64,000 bases of DNA from Sphingomonas sp. CCH21-G11 (lineage in GTDB: Bacteria > Pseudomonadota > Alphaproteobacteria > Sphingomonadales > Sphingomonadaceae): assembly GCF_001555965.1 (NCBI RefSeq), contig NZ_LSHX01000002.1, positions 28,526 through 92,525 on the forward strand, given 5' to 3'. This document shows, piece by piece, positions 42,448 to 53,716 of this stretch (within the stretch, counting starts at the first letter, position 1; each line of letters begins with the position of its first letter). The position numbers and the translations under genes are program-made. The notes under the pieces are model-generated. The model did no database searches. It saw only the letters and a list, made by a program, of their open reading frames with translations, and had not been told where the DNA came from.

Positions 42448-43218
42448 ATGGATATCGCCGGACGCGTGGCAGTGGTCAGCGGCGGCGCATCGGGCCTGGG
42501 CCTGGCGACGGCGACGGCGCTCGCCCGGGCGGGGGCGAAGGTGGCGCTGCTTGATCGCGACGGTCGCGCCGCAGAGGCCGCCGCGGCGGGATTGGGCGGC
42601 GATGCGATCGGTATCGCCTGCAATGTCGCGGACGAAGCCGAGGTCGCGGCCGCGCTCGCGCTCAGTCTCGACCGGCTCGGCCCCTGTTCGGCGGTGATCA
42701 CCTGTGCGGGCGTGGGCGATTCGGCAAAGACGCTGAGCAAGGGGGCGGCACATCCGATCGATCGCTGGCAGCGCGTGATCGACGTCAATCTGACCGGCAC
42801 GTTCAACGTCCTGCGGCTTGCCGCCGAACAGATGGCGACCCATGCGCCGGATGCGAATGGCGAGCGCGGCGTCATCGTCTGTTGCGCGTCGGGCGCGGCG
42901 TTCGAAGGGCAGATCGGCCAGGCCGCCTATGCCGCGAGCAAGGCCGGGGTGGTCGGCATGGTGCTGCCGATCGCCCGCGACCTGCATGACATCGGCATCC
43001 GCTGTGTCGCGATCGCGCCCGGCCTGTTCGACACGCCGATGGTCGCGGGGCTGCCCGATCCGGTGCGCCAGGCGATGATCGACCGCATGATCGTCTTCCC
43101 CAAGCGCATGGGCCATGCCGAGGAATTTGCGCGGCTGGCCTGTCACGTGATCGACAACCCCTATATCAACGGCACCACGCTTCGCGTCGATGCCGCGGCC
43201 CGCCTGACGCCGCGATGA
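42448..43218 (+). CDS. SDR family 3-hydroxyacyl-CoA dehydrogenase-like protein
   Basis: A 256-residue short-chain dehydrogenase starting MDIAGRVAVVSGGASGLGLA. The cofactor motif SGGASGLG is at residues 11-18, Asp in ALLDRDGRA favours NAD, and the active site is CCASGAAFEGQIGQAAYAAS with Tyr and Lys of YAASK. The insert MATHAPDANGERGVIV and PFPKR-like segment VFPKRMGHAEEFARL recall type II (HSD10) 3-hydroxyacyl-CoA dehydrogenases. It follows the thiolase by one base and overlaps the next acyl-CoA dehydrogenase by 4 bp, so the run is tightly coupled. Confidence 0.92.
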   Translation: MDIAGRVAVVSGGASGLGLATATALARAGAKVALLDRDGRAAEAAAAGLGGDAIGIACNVADEAEVAAALALSLDRLGPCSAVITCAGVGDSAKTLSKGAAHPIDRWQRVIDVNLTGTFNVLRLAAEQMATHAPDANGERGVIVCCASGAAFEGQIGQAAYAASKAGVVGMVLPIARDLHDIGIRCVAIAPGLFDTPMVAGLPDPVRQAMIDRMIVFPKRMGHAEEFARLACHVIDNPYINGTTLRVDAAARLTPR

Positions 43219-44408
43219 TCGACGCCCCGGCCGCGCCGCCGTCCCATGTGACCGGTGACGGGATCGGCTTTGCGCCAAATGCGGAGCAGCGGCTTGCCGT
43301 CGACAGTTTCCGGCGGTTCCTGAGCAGCGAATTCGCGGCGTTCGTGACGGATGCCGGCGACCGGCTGGTTACGCGCGATGCACTAGCGCACTGGCTCGGT
43401 GCCTGTTCGGCCTTTGGCATGTGCGGCGGCAAGGTGCGGCCCGATCATGGCGGCGACGGTCTCGACTGGCTGAGTTTCGGCTTACTGTTCGAGGAACTGG
43501 CGGCGGTGTCGATGGATTTTGCCGGGGCCGCGTTCATCCAGTCGATGGCGGCGAACCTGATCGATGCGATCGCGCCCGAGCCCTTACGGCGCGCCTATCT
43601 GCCTGACCTGATCACCGCGCGCCGGATCGCGTCGATCGGCATCAGCGAACCCGGTGCGGGATCGAACATCGCCGAGATCGCGTGTCGGGCCGAGCCCTGC
43701 GCCGGCGGCTATCGCCTGACAGGGACGAAAATCTGGATCACCAACGGCGGCCATGCCGATCTGAACCTATGTCTCGCCCGGGTCGGGCCCGCGGCGAACG
43801 ATCTCGACCTGTTCCTGGTCGAGCGCGCCGACGGGTTTTCCGCGCGGGAGATTGCGACGCTGGGCTGGCGCGCAACGTCGACGGCACAGCTCACATTTGA
43901 CCAGGCCTGGGTTCCGGAGGCGCGCCGCCTGACTCACGGCAGCCAAGGACTGCGCACCTTTGCCACGCTTTTCGCGGCCGCACGTCCACTGGTGGGCCTG
44001 GCATCGGTCGGGGTGGCGCGCGCGGCACTCGATCGCGCGATCAGCTACGGACAGACTCGGGTCCAGCACGGCAAGCCGATCGCTGCGCATCAGCTGATCC
44101 AGGCGAAGATCGCCAACATGGCCGTGGAGGTCGACGCGGCGCGGCTGCTGTGCTGGCGCGCGCTCGCCATCATCGACGCGGGCGGGCGTGGCGAAGTGGA
44201 AGCGGCGATGGCCAAGCTTTACGCCACCGAAGCCGGCGTGCGCGTGACCAGCGACGCGGTCCAGATTCACGGCAGCAACGGGATCGCCGTCGATACCGGG
44301 ATCGAGCGGCTGTTTCGCAACGCACGCATGGCGACGATGCCGGAAGGCACCACCGAATTGCAGCAACTCATCATTGGCAGGGGATTGACCGGTGTCCGAG
44401 CTTTCTGA
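43215..44408 (+). CDS. Acyl-CoA dehydrogenase family protein (paralogue 2)
   Basis: The 397-residue protein is an ordinary-length acyl-CoA dehydrogenase, unlike the long paralogue at 27850. It shows IASIGISEPGAGSNIAEIAC, YRLTGTKIWITNGGHADLNL, and the flavin domain with QTRVQHGKPIAAHQLIQAKI and QIHGSNGIAVDTGIERLFRN. The C-terminal ATMPEGTTELQQLIIGRGL holds the usual general-base Glu region. It starts within the SDR stop (ATGA) and its last 17 bases overlap the synthetase GTG start. Confidence 0.93.
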   Translation: MIDAPAAPPSHVTGDGIGFAPNAEQRLAVDSFRRFLSSEFAAFVTDAGDRLVTRDALAHWLGACSAFGMCGGKVRPDHGGDGLDWLSFGLLFEELAAVSMDFAGAAFIQSMAANLIDAIAPEPLRRAYLPDLITARRIASIGISEPGAGSNIAEIACRAEPCAGGYRLTGTKIWITNGGHADLNLCLARVGPAANDLDLFLVERADGFSAREIATLGWRATSTAQLTFDQAWVPEARRLTHGSQGLRTFATLFAAARPLVGLASVGVARAALDRAISYGQTRVQHGKPIAAHQLIQAKIANMAVEVDAARLLCWRALAIIDAGGRGEVEAAMAKLYATEAGVRVTSDAVQIHGSNGIAVDTGIERLFRNARMATMPEGTTELQQLIIGRGLTGVRAF

Positions 44409-45987
44409 CGCGCAGATCGATGTCGCGGCATTGATGGCCGGCGTGTTTGAACCGCGCGGCGACGCGGACGCCCTGATCCACAGCGAGCGCGACCGTCGCT
44501 ACAGCTTTGCCGAGCTTGACCTGCTCTCCAATCGCATCGCCAATTTCCTCGATCAAAGGCTGGGGCTGGGCCGCGACGATCGTTACCTGCTGATCCTCGA
44601 CAACGACAATCTCAGCCTGATGCATGTCTGGACGTTCCTGAAGGCGGCATCGACGCCGGTATTCTGCAATTTCCGGGATACGCCCGACGAGCATCTTCGC
44701 ATCGTCGATTATGTCGCGCCGCGCGCGGTGTTCATCGAGGCGGCGATGCTGCCCCGGTACAGCGACGCGCTGCGCGCCCGCGATGTCGCGGTGATCGTCT
44801 TCGATCATCCGGGCGATGCGGCGAACGGCGTCATCGGTTTCTGGCCCGAAGTGCAAGCGATGCCGGCGACGCCGACCCGCCGCACCATTGCGGCGCGAGG
44901 CGAGGCGGTCTTCTGCCGCTTCACGGGTGGCACCACCGGCGTGCCGAAATGCGCGATGTATGACTGGGCGAACCTCGCCTTTACGTGGGAGGGGATGGCG
45001 GCATTGTCCTCGCCACCCTTCGACAGCGCCACCCGCGCGATCCATGTCACGCCGCTCAGTCACGGCACGATGATGGTGCTGTTGCCCACCTTCATGGCCG
45101 GCGGCTGCAACATCACTCAAAACAGCGCCGACCTGACGCTGTGGCTCGCCAATGTCGAGAAATATCGCGCGACGCTCAGCTTTCTGGTGCCGACGTTGCT
45201 GTATCGCCTGGCCGAGATGCAGGCGGCGCAGCCCCGCGACCTCGGGTCGCTGCGGACGCTGATTTACGGCGCGGCACCGATGGCGGCGGCGAAGCTGGCC
45301 GATCTGCACCGCGCATTCGGACAGATCCTCGTCCAATTCTATGCCGCGACCGAAGCGATCGGCCCGGGGCTGTGGCTGCCGCGCGAGTGGCATCGCGCGG
45401 ACACCGAGCGCGATCGCGAGCGATTGTCCTCCGCGGGCCTGGTCTGTCCCGGTGTGGAAATCCGGCTGGTCGGCGACGATGGCCGCGACGTTGCGACAGG
45501 CGAAGTCGGCGAGTTGTGGATTCGCCATCCGGGCGTGATTTCGGGCTATTATGCCAATCCGGATGCCAGCGCGGCGGAGATCATCGACGGCTGGTGGAAA
45601 TCGGGCGATCTGTGCCGGATGGACCATGAAGGCTTTGTCTATCTGGTCGACCGCAAGAAGGACATGATCATCACCGGCGGCTTCAACGTCTATGCAGTCG
45701 AAGTGGAAGCCGCACTTCTGAAGCAGGCGGACGTGGTGATGGCCGCAGTTGTCGGTCTGCCTGATGCAGAATGGGGTGAAGCCATCCATGCCGAAATCGT
45801 GGCGCGACCGGGCAGTACGATCGATCATGCCGCACTTCTTCGAGCGGTAAGCAACGATATCGGGCCGTACAAGGCACCCAAGAGCCTGAAAATCGTCGAT
45901 CAATTGCCGCTGTCGCCGGTGGGCAAGGTGCTGAGACGTGAGGTGCGTGCGCGATACCGGTCTGAAATGGCACCGGGAAGCAATTAA
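44392..45987 (+). CDS. AMP-dependent acyl-CoA synthetase/ligase (paralogue 2)
   Basis: A 531-residue class I adenylate-forming enzyme from a GTG start behind GGCAGGGG. The phosphate loop is CRFTGGTTGVPKCAMYDWAN, A5 is QFYAATEAIGPGLW, A7-A8 are WWKSGDLCRMDHEGFVYLVD and RKKDMIITGGFNVYAVEVEA, and the final SPVGKVLRREVRAR has the catalytic lysine. It is the last gene of the rightward run. The two synthetases are distinct, implying separate acid substrates or chain lengths. Confidence 0.92.
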   Translation: MSELSDAQIDVAALMAGVFEPRGDADALIHSERDRRYSFAELDLLSNRIANFLDQRLGLGRDDRYLLILDNDNLSLMHVWTFLKAASTPVFCNFRDTPDEHLRIVDYVAPRAVFIEAAMLPRYSDALRARDVAVIVFDHPGDAANGVIGFWPEVQAMPATPTRRTIAARGEAVFCRFTGGTTGVPKCAMYDWANLAFTWEGMAALSSPPFDSATRAIHVTPLSHGTMMVLLPTFMAGGCNITQNSADLTLWLANVEKYRATLSFLVPTLLYRLAEMQAAQPRDLGSLRTLIYGAAPMAAAKLADLHRAFGQILVQFYAATEAIGPGLWLPREWHRADTERDRERLSSAGLVCPGVEIRLVGDDGRDVATGEVGELWIRHPGVISGYYANPDASAAEIIDGWWKSGDLCRMDHEGFVYLVDRKKDMIITGGFNVYAVEVEAALLKQADVVMAAVVGLPDAEWGEAIHAEIVARPGSTIDHAALLRAVSNDIGPYKAPKSLKIVDQLPLSPVGKVLRREVRARYRSEMAPGSN

Positions 45988-46336
45988 CGGCATCAAATCA
46001 TCTTTCCCGCCACGTCCCTGCTGCTTGGTTCACCTGCAATCGCAGCAACTGGACGTTGCGGCTGACCGGGGGCGCCGAAGGCCGATGACCCTCGGCCGAT
46101 TTGCCCAGGGGCGCGTCGCCGGCGGCGCAGGGCTCATTCCACGCCCCGGCGCCCGGCGCGCCGTTCCCGCCGACGTCGACGCCGGCGCCGGCGCGCGAGA
46201 CTGGCCTTGCCGATGACGTGCCTCGAATCGGGGCGGATCGTGCAGGCCGAAGCGGTAGTCGACACGCCGCGCGCAGAGGGGCGGCGGCATCCGCCCTTGG
46301 GTGCCGGGCGGCCGCCGCTAATGCCCGGCGGCACCA
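45988..46336. other. Intergenic stretch without a supported gene
   Basis: This 349-bp gap between the second synthetase and kdpD is very GC-rich in its second half. A small stem-loop GGCCGA-TGACCC-TCGGCC lies at 46080-46097. Short open frames on both strands here have low-complexity Arg/Pro-rich products and no ribosome sites, so none is called. It marks the right border of the catabolic island. Confidence 0.5.
46302..46333. terminator. Possible terminator hairpin after kdpD
   Basis: TGCCGGGC and GCCCGGCGGCA pair (three-base bulge) around a 13-base loop, immediately downstream of the kdpD stop on the minus strand. No T-run follows, so it may only stabilise the transcript end. Confidence 0.3.
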
Positions 46337-49012
46337 TCACGCCCCGCTCGACCGCTCCCCTGGCACCTCGGCGGGCTCGCCCGGTGCTGCGACGTCGAAC
46401 CGCAATCCGAATTCGGCCCCGCCGCCCTGCGCGTTGCGCGCCTCGATCCCGACCTGCATTGCGTCCGCGAACCCCTTCGCGATCGCAAGGCCCAGGCCGC
46501 TGCCGCCCTTTCGGTCCGACCCCGTCCCGCGCACGAAGGTCTGGAAAATGGCGTCGGGCGGGCTTTGCGGCAGGCCCGTCCCCTCGTCCCGCACGATCAG
46601 CATGATGGCATCGGGCGTGCGTCGGCCGATGACGCTGATCCGCCCTTGCTCGGCGCCGTGGACGGCGGCGTTGGCCAGCAGGTTGATCAGCACATGGTGA
46701 AGCAGCCCCGGATCGGCGCGGACCAGGGGCAGGTCGGGCGGCACCTGCAGGTCGATGGGGTGGCCGTCGAGCACGCTCTTCAGGTCGTGCACCGCGGCGG
46801 CGACCGCATCGGTCAGGTCGAGCGGTTCGGGATGCACCTCGAGCGCGCCGGTATCGATCCGCACCATGTCGAGCAGGTTGTCGAGCACCCGCCGCAGCCG
46901 GGCGACTTCGGTGCGCGCGGTCGCGACTTCGGGCGCGCCGGGATGCGCCGCCCCGATCGCATCGACGGCGGCGGTGACCGAGGTGAGCGGCGTGCGCAGA
47001 TCATGGCCGATCGACGACAGCAGCGCCGCGCGAAGCCGGTCGCGCTCCTTGAGCACGGTCACTTCGCGCACCTGGTCCTCGAGCTTCAGCCGCTCGTGCG
47101 CCAGCGCGGCTTGCCCCAGCAGCGTCGCGAGCAGGACCGCGCGATCCGCGGTCAGCGGCGCGCCGCCCTCCGGGCTGGCGATGCCGACCACCGCGAGGAC
47201 GCCCAGGCTGGTCTTGAGCGGGTGGAACTGCCAGTCGGACGCCACGAGGGTCGAGGTGCCGATCCCGGCGGGCTCGCCGCGGTCGAACGCCCAGGCGGCC
47301 GCGGCGCGGTCGAGCGGCGTCAGCGCGCCGACGCCGTCTGGCGATGCCGCGCGGCGGACGATCTCGCCTTCGACCCGCGCCAGCACGACGACGGCGAGGC
47401 CGAGCAGCTGCGCGATCTCGTCGGCGATCACCGCGCTGGTCGTCTGCCAATCCGACGCGCGGGCGAGCGACTGGCCGAACGCGGCGATCGCCGCGTTCTC
47501 CTGCGCGCTGCGCGTGCCGAGCGTCGCGCGCCGCCGCAGCCGCCAGGACAGGTTGGCGGTGAACAACGCGACGCCGATCAGCACGAACTGGGTCAGCACG
47601 CTTTGCGGATTGGCGATGGTGAAGGTGTAGAGCGGCGGCAGGAAGAAGAAATTATAGGCCAGCCCCGCCGCGAAGGCCGCGAAGATGCCCGGGCCGAGCG
47701 ATGTCCGTGCGGCGACCATCACGATCGTGGGCAGAAAGAGCAGGTCGACCCCCTCCACGCCGATCAGCGGCACGGCGAGCCGGCCGAACAGCACCGTCGC
47801 CGCAACGGTGAACGCGGCGATCAGATAGTCGCGGCCGCGGCCGATGTTCGCCGTTCGCACGCGGGACGGCCGGGCAACCGGGTCGGTCGCGACCGGGATG
47901 ACGTGCGCCGCCAGACCGGCATGTTCGCGCAGCATCCGTTCGACGACCGATCCGTGGCGCAGCGTGAACCACCAGCTGCGCGTCGACTTGCCGATGACCA
48001 GCTGTGTCGCGCGCATCCCGTCGATCTGGGCGCGCAGCCCCTCCGCCACCGTTTCGGCCGGAACGGTGACGGCGGTCGCGCCCAGGCTCGCGGCGAGCGC
48101 GAGTGCCTCTGCCACGCGGCGCTTGTCGGCGTCGGCGAAATGGCTGCTCCGCGGCGTTTCGATATGGACCGCCTGCCACGGGGCACGCAGCGCGTCGGCG
48201 AGCCGCTTGCCGGCGCGCACGATGGCGTCGCCGCCGGGCAGCTCGTTGACCGCGACCAGGACGCGCTCGCCCGCGGCGAACTTGCCCGGCAGCGCCTGCG
48301 CGTCGAGATGGTCGAGCATGGCGCGATCGACATTCTGCGCGGCACGGCGCAGCGCCAGCTCGCGAAGTGCCGACAGGTTCGCCTTTGAAAAGAAGTGGCC
48401 GAGCGCGCGGCTCGCCTCGGCGGGGACATAGACCTTGCCGTCCTTCAGCCGCTCGATCAGCTCGTCGGGCGGCAGGTCGACGATCTCGATCTCTGCATCG
48501 TCGAACACGCGATCGGGCACGGTTTCGCGCACGCGCACGCGCGTAAAACTGGCGACGACGTCGTTGAGGCTCTCGACATGCTGGATGTTGAGCGTGGCGA
48601 AGACGTCGATGCCGGCGTCGAGCAGTTCCTCGACATCCTGCCACCGTTTCGGGTGGCGGCTGCCCTCTACATTGGTGTGCGCATATTCATCGACCAGCGC
48701 GAGCGCCGGCCGCCGGGCGAGCACCGCGTCGAGGTCCATCTCCGCGAGCGCGTGGCCCTGATAGGCGATCGTGCGGCGGGCGATCACCTCGAACGGCGCG
48801 ACCAGCGCCTCGGTTTCCGCCCGCCCGTGCGTCTCGACGACCGCGACGACGACATCCACGCCGCTGCGCAGGCGCGCCGCACCCTCCAGCAGCATCTCAT
48901 AGGTCTTGCCGACACCGGGCGCCGCACCGAGAAAGATCTTCAGCCGTCCGCGTTGCTCGCGCCGCGCCAGCCGCAACAGCGCATCGGGATCGGGGCGTTC
49001 GGGATCGGCCAT
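46337..49012 (-). CDS. kdpD: Potassium-sensing histidine kinase KdpD
   Basis: KdpD (891 residues from MADPERPDPDALLRLARREQ) senses potassium limitation and phosphorylates KdpE. Domains in order: KdpD domain with Walker A GAAPGVGKT (residues 29-37) and LVDEYAHTNVEGSRHPKRWQ, a USP-like domain (about 240-370), four membrane helices (about 395-500), a GAF-like region, the HisKA box SIGHDLRTPL (His about 669) and the ATPase domain (RDEGTGLP, GSGLGLAIAKGF). It is on the minus strand, divergent from kdpFABC, while its partner kdpE is after kdpC. An in-frame start 13 codons upstream is possible but less like the family. Confidence 0.96.
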   Translation of the reverse strand: MADPERPDPDALLRLARREQRGRLKIFLGAAPGVGKTYEMLLEGAARLRSGVDVVVAVVETHGRAETEALVAPFEVIARRTIAYQGHALAEMDLDAVLARRPALALVDEYAHTNVEGSRHPKRWQDVEELLDAGIDVFATLNIQHVESLNDVVASFTRVRVRETVPDRVFDDAEIEIVDLPPDELIERLKDGKVYVPAEASRALGHFFSKANLSALRELALRRAAQNVDRAMLDHLDAQALPGKFAAGERVLVAVNELPGGDAIVRAGKRLADALRAPWQAVHIETPRSSHFADADKRRVAEALALAASLGATAVTVPAETVAEGLRAQIDGMRATQLVIGKSTRSWWFTLRHGSVVERMLREHAGLAAHVIPVATDPVARPSRVRTANIGRGRDYLIAAFTVAATVLFGRLAVPLIGVEGVDLLFLPTIVMVAARTSLGPGIFAAFAAGLAYNFFFLPPLYTFTIANPQSVLTQFVLIGVALFTANLSWRLRRRATLGTRSAQENAAIAAFGQSLARASDWQTTSAVIADEIAQLLGLAVVVLARVEGEIVRRAASPDGVGALTPLDRAAAAWAFDRGEPAGIGTSTLVASDWQFHPLKTSLGVLAVVGIASPEGGAPLTADRAVLLATLLGQAALAHERLKLEDQVREVTVLKERDRLRAALLSSIGHDLRTPLTSVTAAVDAIGAAHPGAPEVATARTEVARLRRVLDNLLDMVRIDTGALEVHPEPLDLTDAVAAAVHDLKSVLDGHPIDLQVPPDLPLVRADPGLLHHVLINLLANAAVHGAEQGRISVIGRRTPDAIMLIVRDEGTGLPQSPPDAIFQTFVRGTGSDRKGGSGLGLAIAKGFADAMQVGIEARNAQGGGAEFGLRFDVAAPGEPAEVPGERSSGA

Positions 49013-49076
49013 CGTTCGCCGGTCTAGCGGTGGCCCGGGGGCGGCGTCCACGCCAACCCGCCGACGCTATGGAATC

Positions 49077-49116
49077 TTAATGCGGTCGGCGCGCTTTCGC
49101 CCGCGAAATTTAATGC
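49077..49116. promoter_or_regulatory. Direct repeats TTAATGC 33 bp apart in kdp divergent promoter
   Basis: AATCTTAATGC and AAATTTAATGC (TTAATGC at 49077-49083 and 49110-49116) are direct repeats about three helical turns apart, in the only AT-rich part between kdpD and the kdp operon. KdpE is known to bind AT-rich sites upstream of kdp operons; assigning it here is inference. A near-palindrome GCGGGGCTAGCTCCGC follows at 49120-49135. Confidence 0.35.
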
Positions 49117-49175
49117 CAGGCGGGGCTAGCTCCGCGGATGCCGCCACCCACGGGCGGCTGACGCGAGGACGCCCC

Positions 49176-49259
49176 ATGGCCGACATCTTCTGGCTCGCTC
49201 TGCTGGGCGGGCTCAGCCTGCTCACCTTCGCCTTCGTCCGGCTGTGCGACGAGGCCTGA
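49176..49259 (+). CDS. 27-residue single-helix membrane peptide upstream of kdpF
   Basis: The frame ATG 49176 to TGA 49259 encodes MADIFWLALLGGLSLLTFAF plus seven residues ending CDEA: one membrane helix with a short polar tail. It precedes kdpF by 3 bp, so it looks like the first gene of the kdp operon. Similar tiny ORFs with a hydrophobic helix and a terminal V-R-x-C-E/D pattern precede kdpF in other proteobacteria as I recall. It may stabilise or regulate the Kdp complex, as KdpF does; there is no direct evidence. No strong ribosome site is visible beyond GCGAGGAC. Confidence 0.6.
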   Translation: MADIFWLALLGGLSLLTFAFVRLCDEA

Positions 49260-49262
49260 CCG

Positions 49263-49364
49263 ATGCCCCAGACCGATCCGCTGCCGCTGATCATCGCCGG
49301 GTTCACCGCGCTTGCGCTGCTCATCTATCTCATCGCCGTGCTGATCCGGCCCGAGCGTTTCTGA
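49263..49364 (+). CDS. kdpF: Kdp ATPase small subunit KdpF
   Basis: A 33-residue single-helix protein ([20 protein letters not shown], ending IRPERF). KdpF binds the KdpABC complex in the inner membrane and stabilises it. The C-terminal pattern Y-L-x-x-x-L-x-x-P-E-x-F is characteristic of the family. It lies 10 bp before kdpA. Confidence 0.9.
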   Translation: MPQTDPLPLIIAGFTALALLIYLIAVLIRPERF

Positions 49365-49374
49365 AAGGCCGCAC

Positions 49375-51078
49375 ATGACCCTCCAGGGCTGGGCGCTGAT
49401 CGCGCTTTTCGTCGTCGTCCTCGCGCTGTCGGCCAAACCGGTCGGGCAGTGGCTGTTCGCGCTCTACGAAGGGCGGCGGACTCCGCTCCACCGCGTGCTC
49501 GGGCCGGTCGAACAGGGCTTCTACCGGCTGGCGGGCATCGACCCGGATGCCGAGCAGGACTGGCGGCGCTATGCGCTGCACCTCGTCTTGTTCAACCTCG
49601 TCCTGCTGCTGTTCACCTATGCGGTGCTGCGGCTGCAGGGCGTGCTGCCGATGAACCCGCGCGGCCTGCCCGGGCTCGGGTCGGACGGCGCGATCAACAC
49701 CGCGATCAGCTTCACCACCAACACCAACTGGCAATGGTATTCGGGCGAGGCGGCGCTGTCGAACCTCAGCCAGATGCTCGGCCTCACCCTCCACAATTTC
49801 CTGAGCGCCGCGACCGGCATCGCGGTCGCCTTCGCGCTGTTCCGCGGCTTTGCGCGCCGCGAGGCCAAAAGCGTCGGCAATGTCTGGGCCGACATCACGC
49901 GCGTCACGCTCTACCTGCTGCTGCCCGTTTCGGTCGTCTACGCGGTGTTCCTGATCGCCAGCGGCGTGCCGCAGACCTTTGCCACCGCGATCGACGCGAC
50001 GACGCTGGAGGGCGCGCGCCAGACGCTAATCGTCGGCCCGGTCGCCAGCCAGGAAGCGATCAAGATGCTCGGCACCAATGGCGGCGGCTTCTTCAATGCC
50101 AATTCGGCGCACCCGTTCGAGAATCCGACCGCGCTGACCAACCTCGTCCAGATGCTGTCGATCTTCGCGATCGGCGTCGGCCTGACCTGGACCTTCGGCA
50201 AGGCGGTCGGTGATACGCGTCAGGGCTGGGCGATCCTCGGCGCGATGGCGGTGCTGTTCCTTGCCGGCGTGACCGCCGCCTATTGGGCGGAAAGCAACGG
50301 CAATCCCGTGTTGCACCAGCTCGGCGTGCCGGGCGGCAACATGGAGGGCAAGGAGACGCGGTTCGGCATCGCCGCCTCGGCGCTGTTCGCGGTCGTCACC
50401 ACCGCGGCCTCTTGCGGCGCGGTCAACGCGATGCACGACAGCTTCACGCCGCTGGGCGGGCTGGTCCCGCTGTTCAACATCCAGCTGGGCGAGATCGTGG
50501 TCGGGGGCGTCGGTGCCGGAATCTATGGCTTCCTCCTGTTCGCGATCCTGTCGGTGTTCGTCGCGGGGCTGATGGTCGGCCGCACGCCCGAATATGTCGG
50601 CAAGAAGATCGAGGCGCGCGAGGTGAAGCTGGCCGTGCTGGCGATCGCGGTGCTGCCGCTGTGCATCCTTGGCCTGACGGCGGTCGCCAGCGTGACCGGG
50701 GCCGGGCTCGCCGGGCCGCTCAACCGGGGTCCGCACGGCTTTGCCGAAATCCTCTATGCGTTCAGCTCGGCCGCGGGCAACAACGGCTCCGCCTTTGCCG
50801 GTCTCAGCGCAGGGACGCCCTTCTACAACGCCCTGCTCGGCATCGCGATGTGGCTGGGGCGGTTCTTCGTCATCGTGCCCGCGCTCGCCATCGCCGGCAG
50901 CCTCGCGGCGAAAAAGCACATGCCGGCCGGGCCGGGATCGTTTCCGACGACGGGCGGCCTGTGGGTCGGGCTGCTCGTCGGCGTCATCCTGATCCTTGGC
51001 GGGCTGACCTTCCTGCCGGGCCTCGCGCTCGGTCCCGTCGCCGATCACCTCGCGATGATCCGCGGCCAGCTTTTCTGA
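49375..51078 (+). CDS. kdpA: Potassium-transporting ATPase potassium-binding subunit KdpA
   Basis: KdpA (567 residues) is the channel-like, superfamily-of-K-transporters subunit of the P-type KdpFABC pump; it selects potassium from the periplasm at low concentration. Ten or so membrane segments are visible, with four selectivity-filter loops: [32 protein letters not shown], the [16 protein letters not shown] segment and [11 protein letters not shown]. The length fits the family. The gene is followed by kdpB after 10 bp. Confidence 0.98.
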   Translation: MTLQGWALIALFVVVLALSAKPVGQWLFALYEGRRTPLHRVLGPVEQGFYRLAGIDPDAEQDWRRYALHLVLFNLVLLLFTYAVLRLQGVLPMNPRGLPGLGSDGAINTAISFTTNTNWQWYSGEAALSNLSQMLGLTLHNFLSAATGIAVAFALFRGFARREAKSVGNVWADITRVTLYLLLPVSVVYAVFLIASGVPQTFATAIDATTLEGARQTLIVGPVASQEAIKMLGTNGGGFFNANSAHPFENPTALTNLVQMLSIFAIGVGLTWTFGKAVGDTRQGWAILGAMAVLFLAGVTAAYWAESNGNPVLHQLGVPGGNMEGKETRFGIAASALFAVVTTAASCGAVNAMHDSFTPLGGLVPLFNIQLGEIVVGGVGAGIYGFLLFAILSVFVAGLMVGRTPEYVGKKIEAREVKLAVLAIAVLPLCILGLTAVASVTGAGLAGPLNRGPHGFAEILYAFSSAAGNNGSAFAGLSAGTPFYNALLGIAMWLGRFFVIVPALAIAGSLAAKKHMPAGPGSFPTTGGLWVGLLVGVILILGGLTFLPGLALGPVADHLAMIRGQLF

Positions 51079-51088
51079 GGGGGATATC

Positions 51089-53113
<2,025 letters not shown>

Positions 53114-53124
53114 GGAACCCTGTC

Positions 53125-53706
53125 ATGCTCACCGATATGAAGACCGCGCTGCGTCCCGCGCTCGTCCTCACCCTCCTTTTCGTGCTGCTCCTCGGGCTGG
53201 CCTATCCGCTGGCGGTCACCGGCATCGGCCAGGCGCTGTTCCCCGCGCAGGCAAACGGCAGCCTGATCCGCGACGGTGGCCGGGTCGTCGGCTCCGCGCG
53301 GATCGGCCAGGCCTTCACCGGCGCGCGCTATTTCCATGGCCGCCCGTCCGCTGCGGGCAAGGGCTACGACCCGACCGCCTCGTCCGGGTCCAACCTCGGC
53401 CCGGCCAGCAGGACGCTTGCCGACCGGGTCCGCGCCGACGTCGCCACGCTTCAGCCATCACCAGGTTCATCCGTTCCTGCCGATCTGGTGACCACTTCCG
53501 CCTCGGGGCTCGACCCCCATATCAGTCCCGAGGCGGCCTTGTTCCAGGCACCGCGCGTGGCCGCGGCGCGGGGCTTGCCGGTCGGGGAAGTGCGCGCGTT
53601 GGTCATGGCGCACGTCGAATCCCCTTTGCTCGGCGTGCTGGGCGAACCCGTGGTCAACGTGCTCGAACTCAACCTCGCCCTCGACGCAGGCCGGCGGCGA
53701 CCCTAA
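53125..53706 (+). CDS. kdpC: Potassium-transporting ATPase subunit KdpC
   Basis: A 193-residue single-pass membrane protein: membrane helix near residues 8-30 ([20 protein letters not shown]) and a periplasmic domain with [32 protein letters not shown] and [14 protein letters not shown]. These blocks are the standard KdpC signatures. It acts as an accessory subunit increasing ATP affinity or gating periplasmic access. ATG 53125 is 11 bp after kdpB; kdpE follows 10 bp after its stop. Confidence 0.97.
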   Translation: MLTDMKTALRPALVLTLLFVLLLGLAYPLAVTGIGQALFPAQANGSLIRDGGRVVGSARIGQAFTGARYFHGRPSAAGKGYDPTASSGSNLGPASRTLADRVRADVATLQPSPGSSVPADLVTTSASGLDPHISPEAALFQAPRVAAARGLPVGEVRALVMAHVESPLLGVLGEPVVNVLELNLALDAGRRRP

Positions 53707-53716
53707 TCCCGGCGGC

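Noticed and set aside
44371..45996. Minus-strand open frame opposite the second acyl-CoA synthetase
   Set aside because: The plus-strand synthetase shows every core motif (A3, A5, A7-A8, A10); the opposite product lacks any.
46565..48388. Plus-strand open frame opposite kdpD
   Set aside because: KdpD motifs are complete on the minus strand; the plus-strand product is an antisense shadow.
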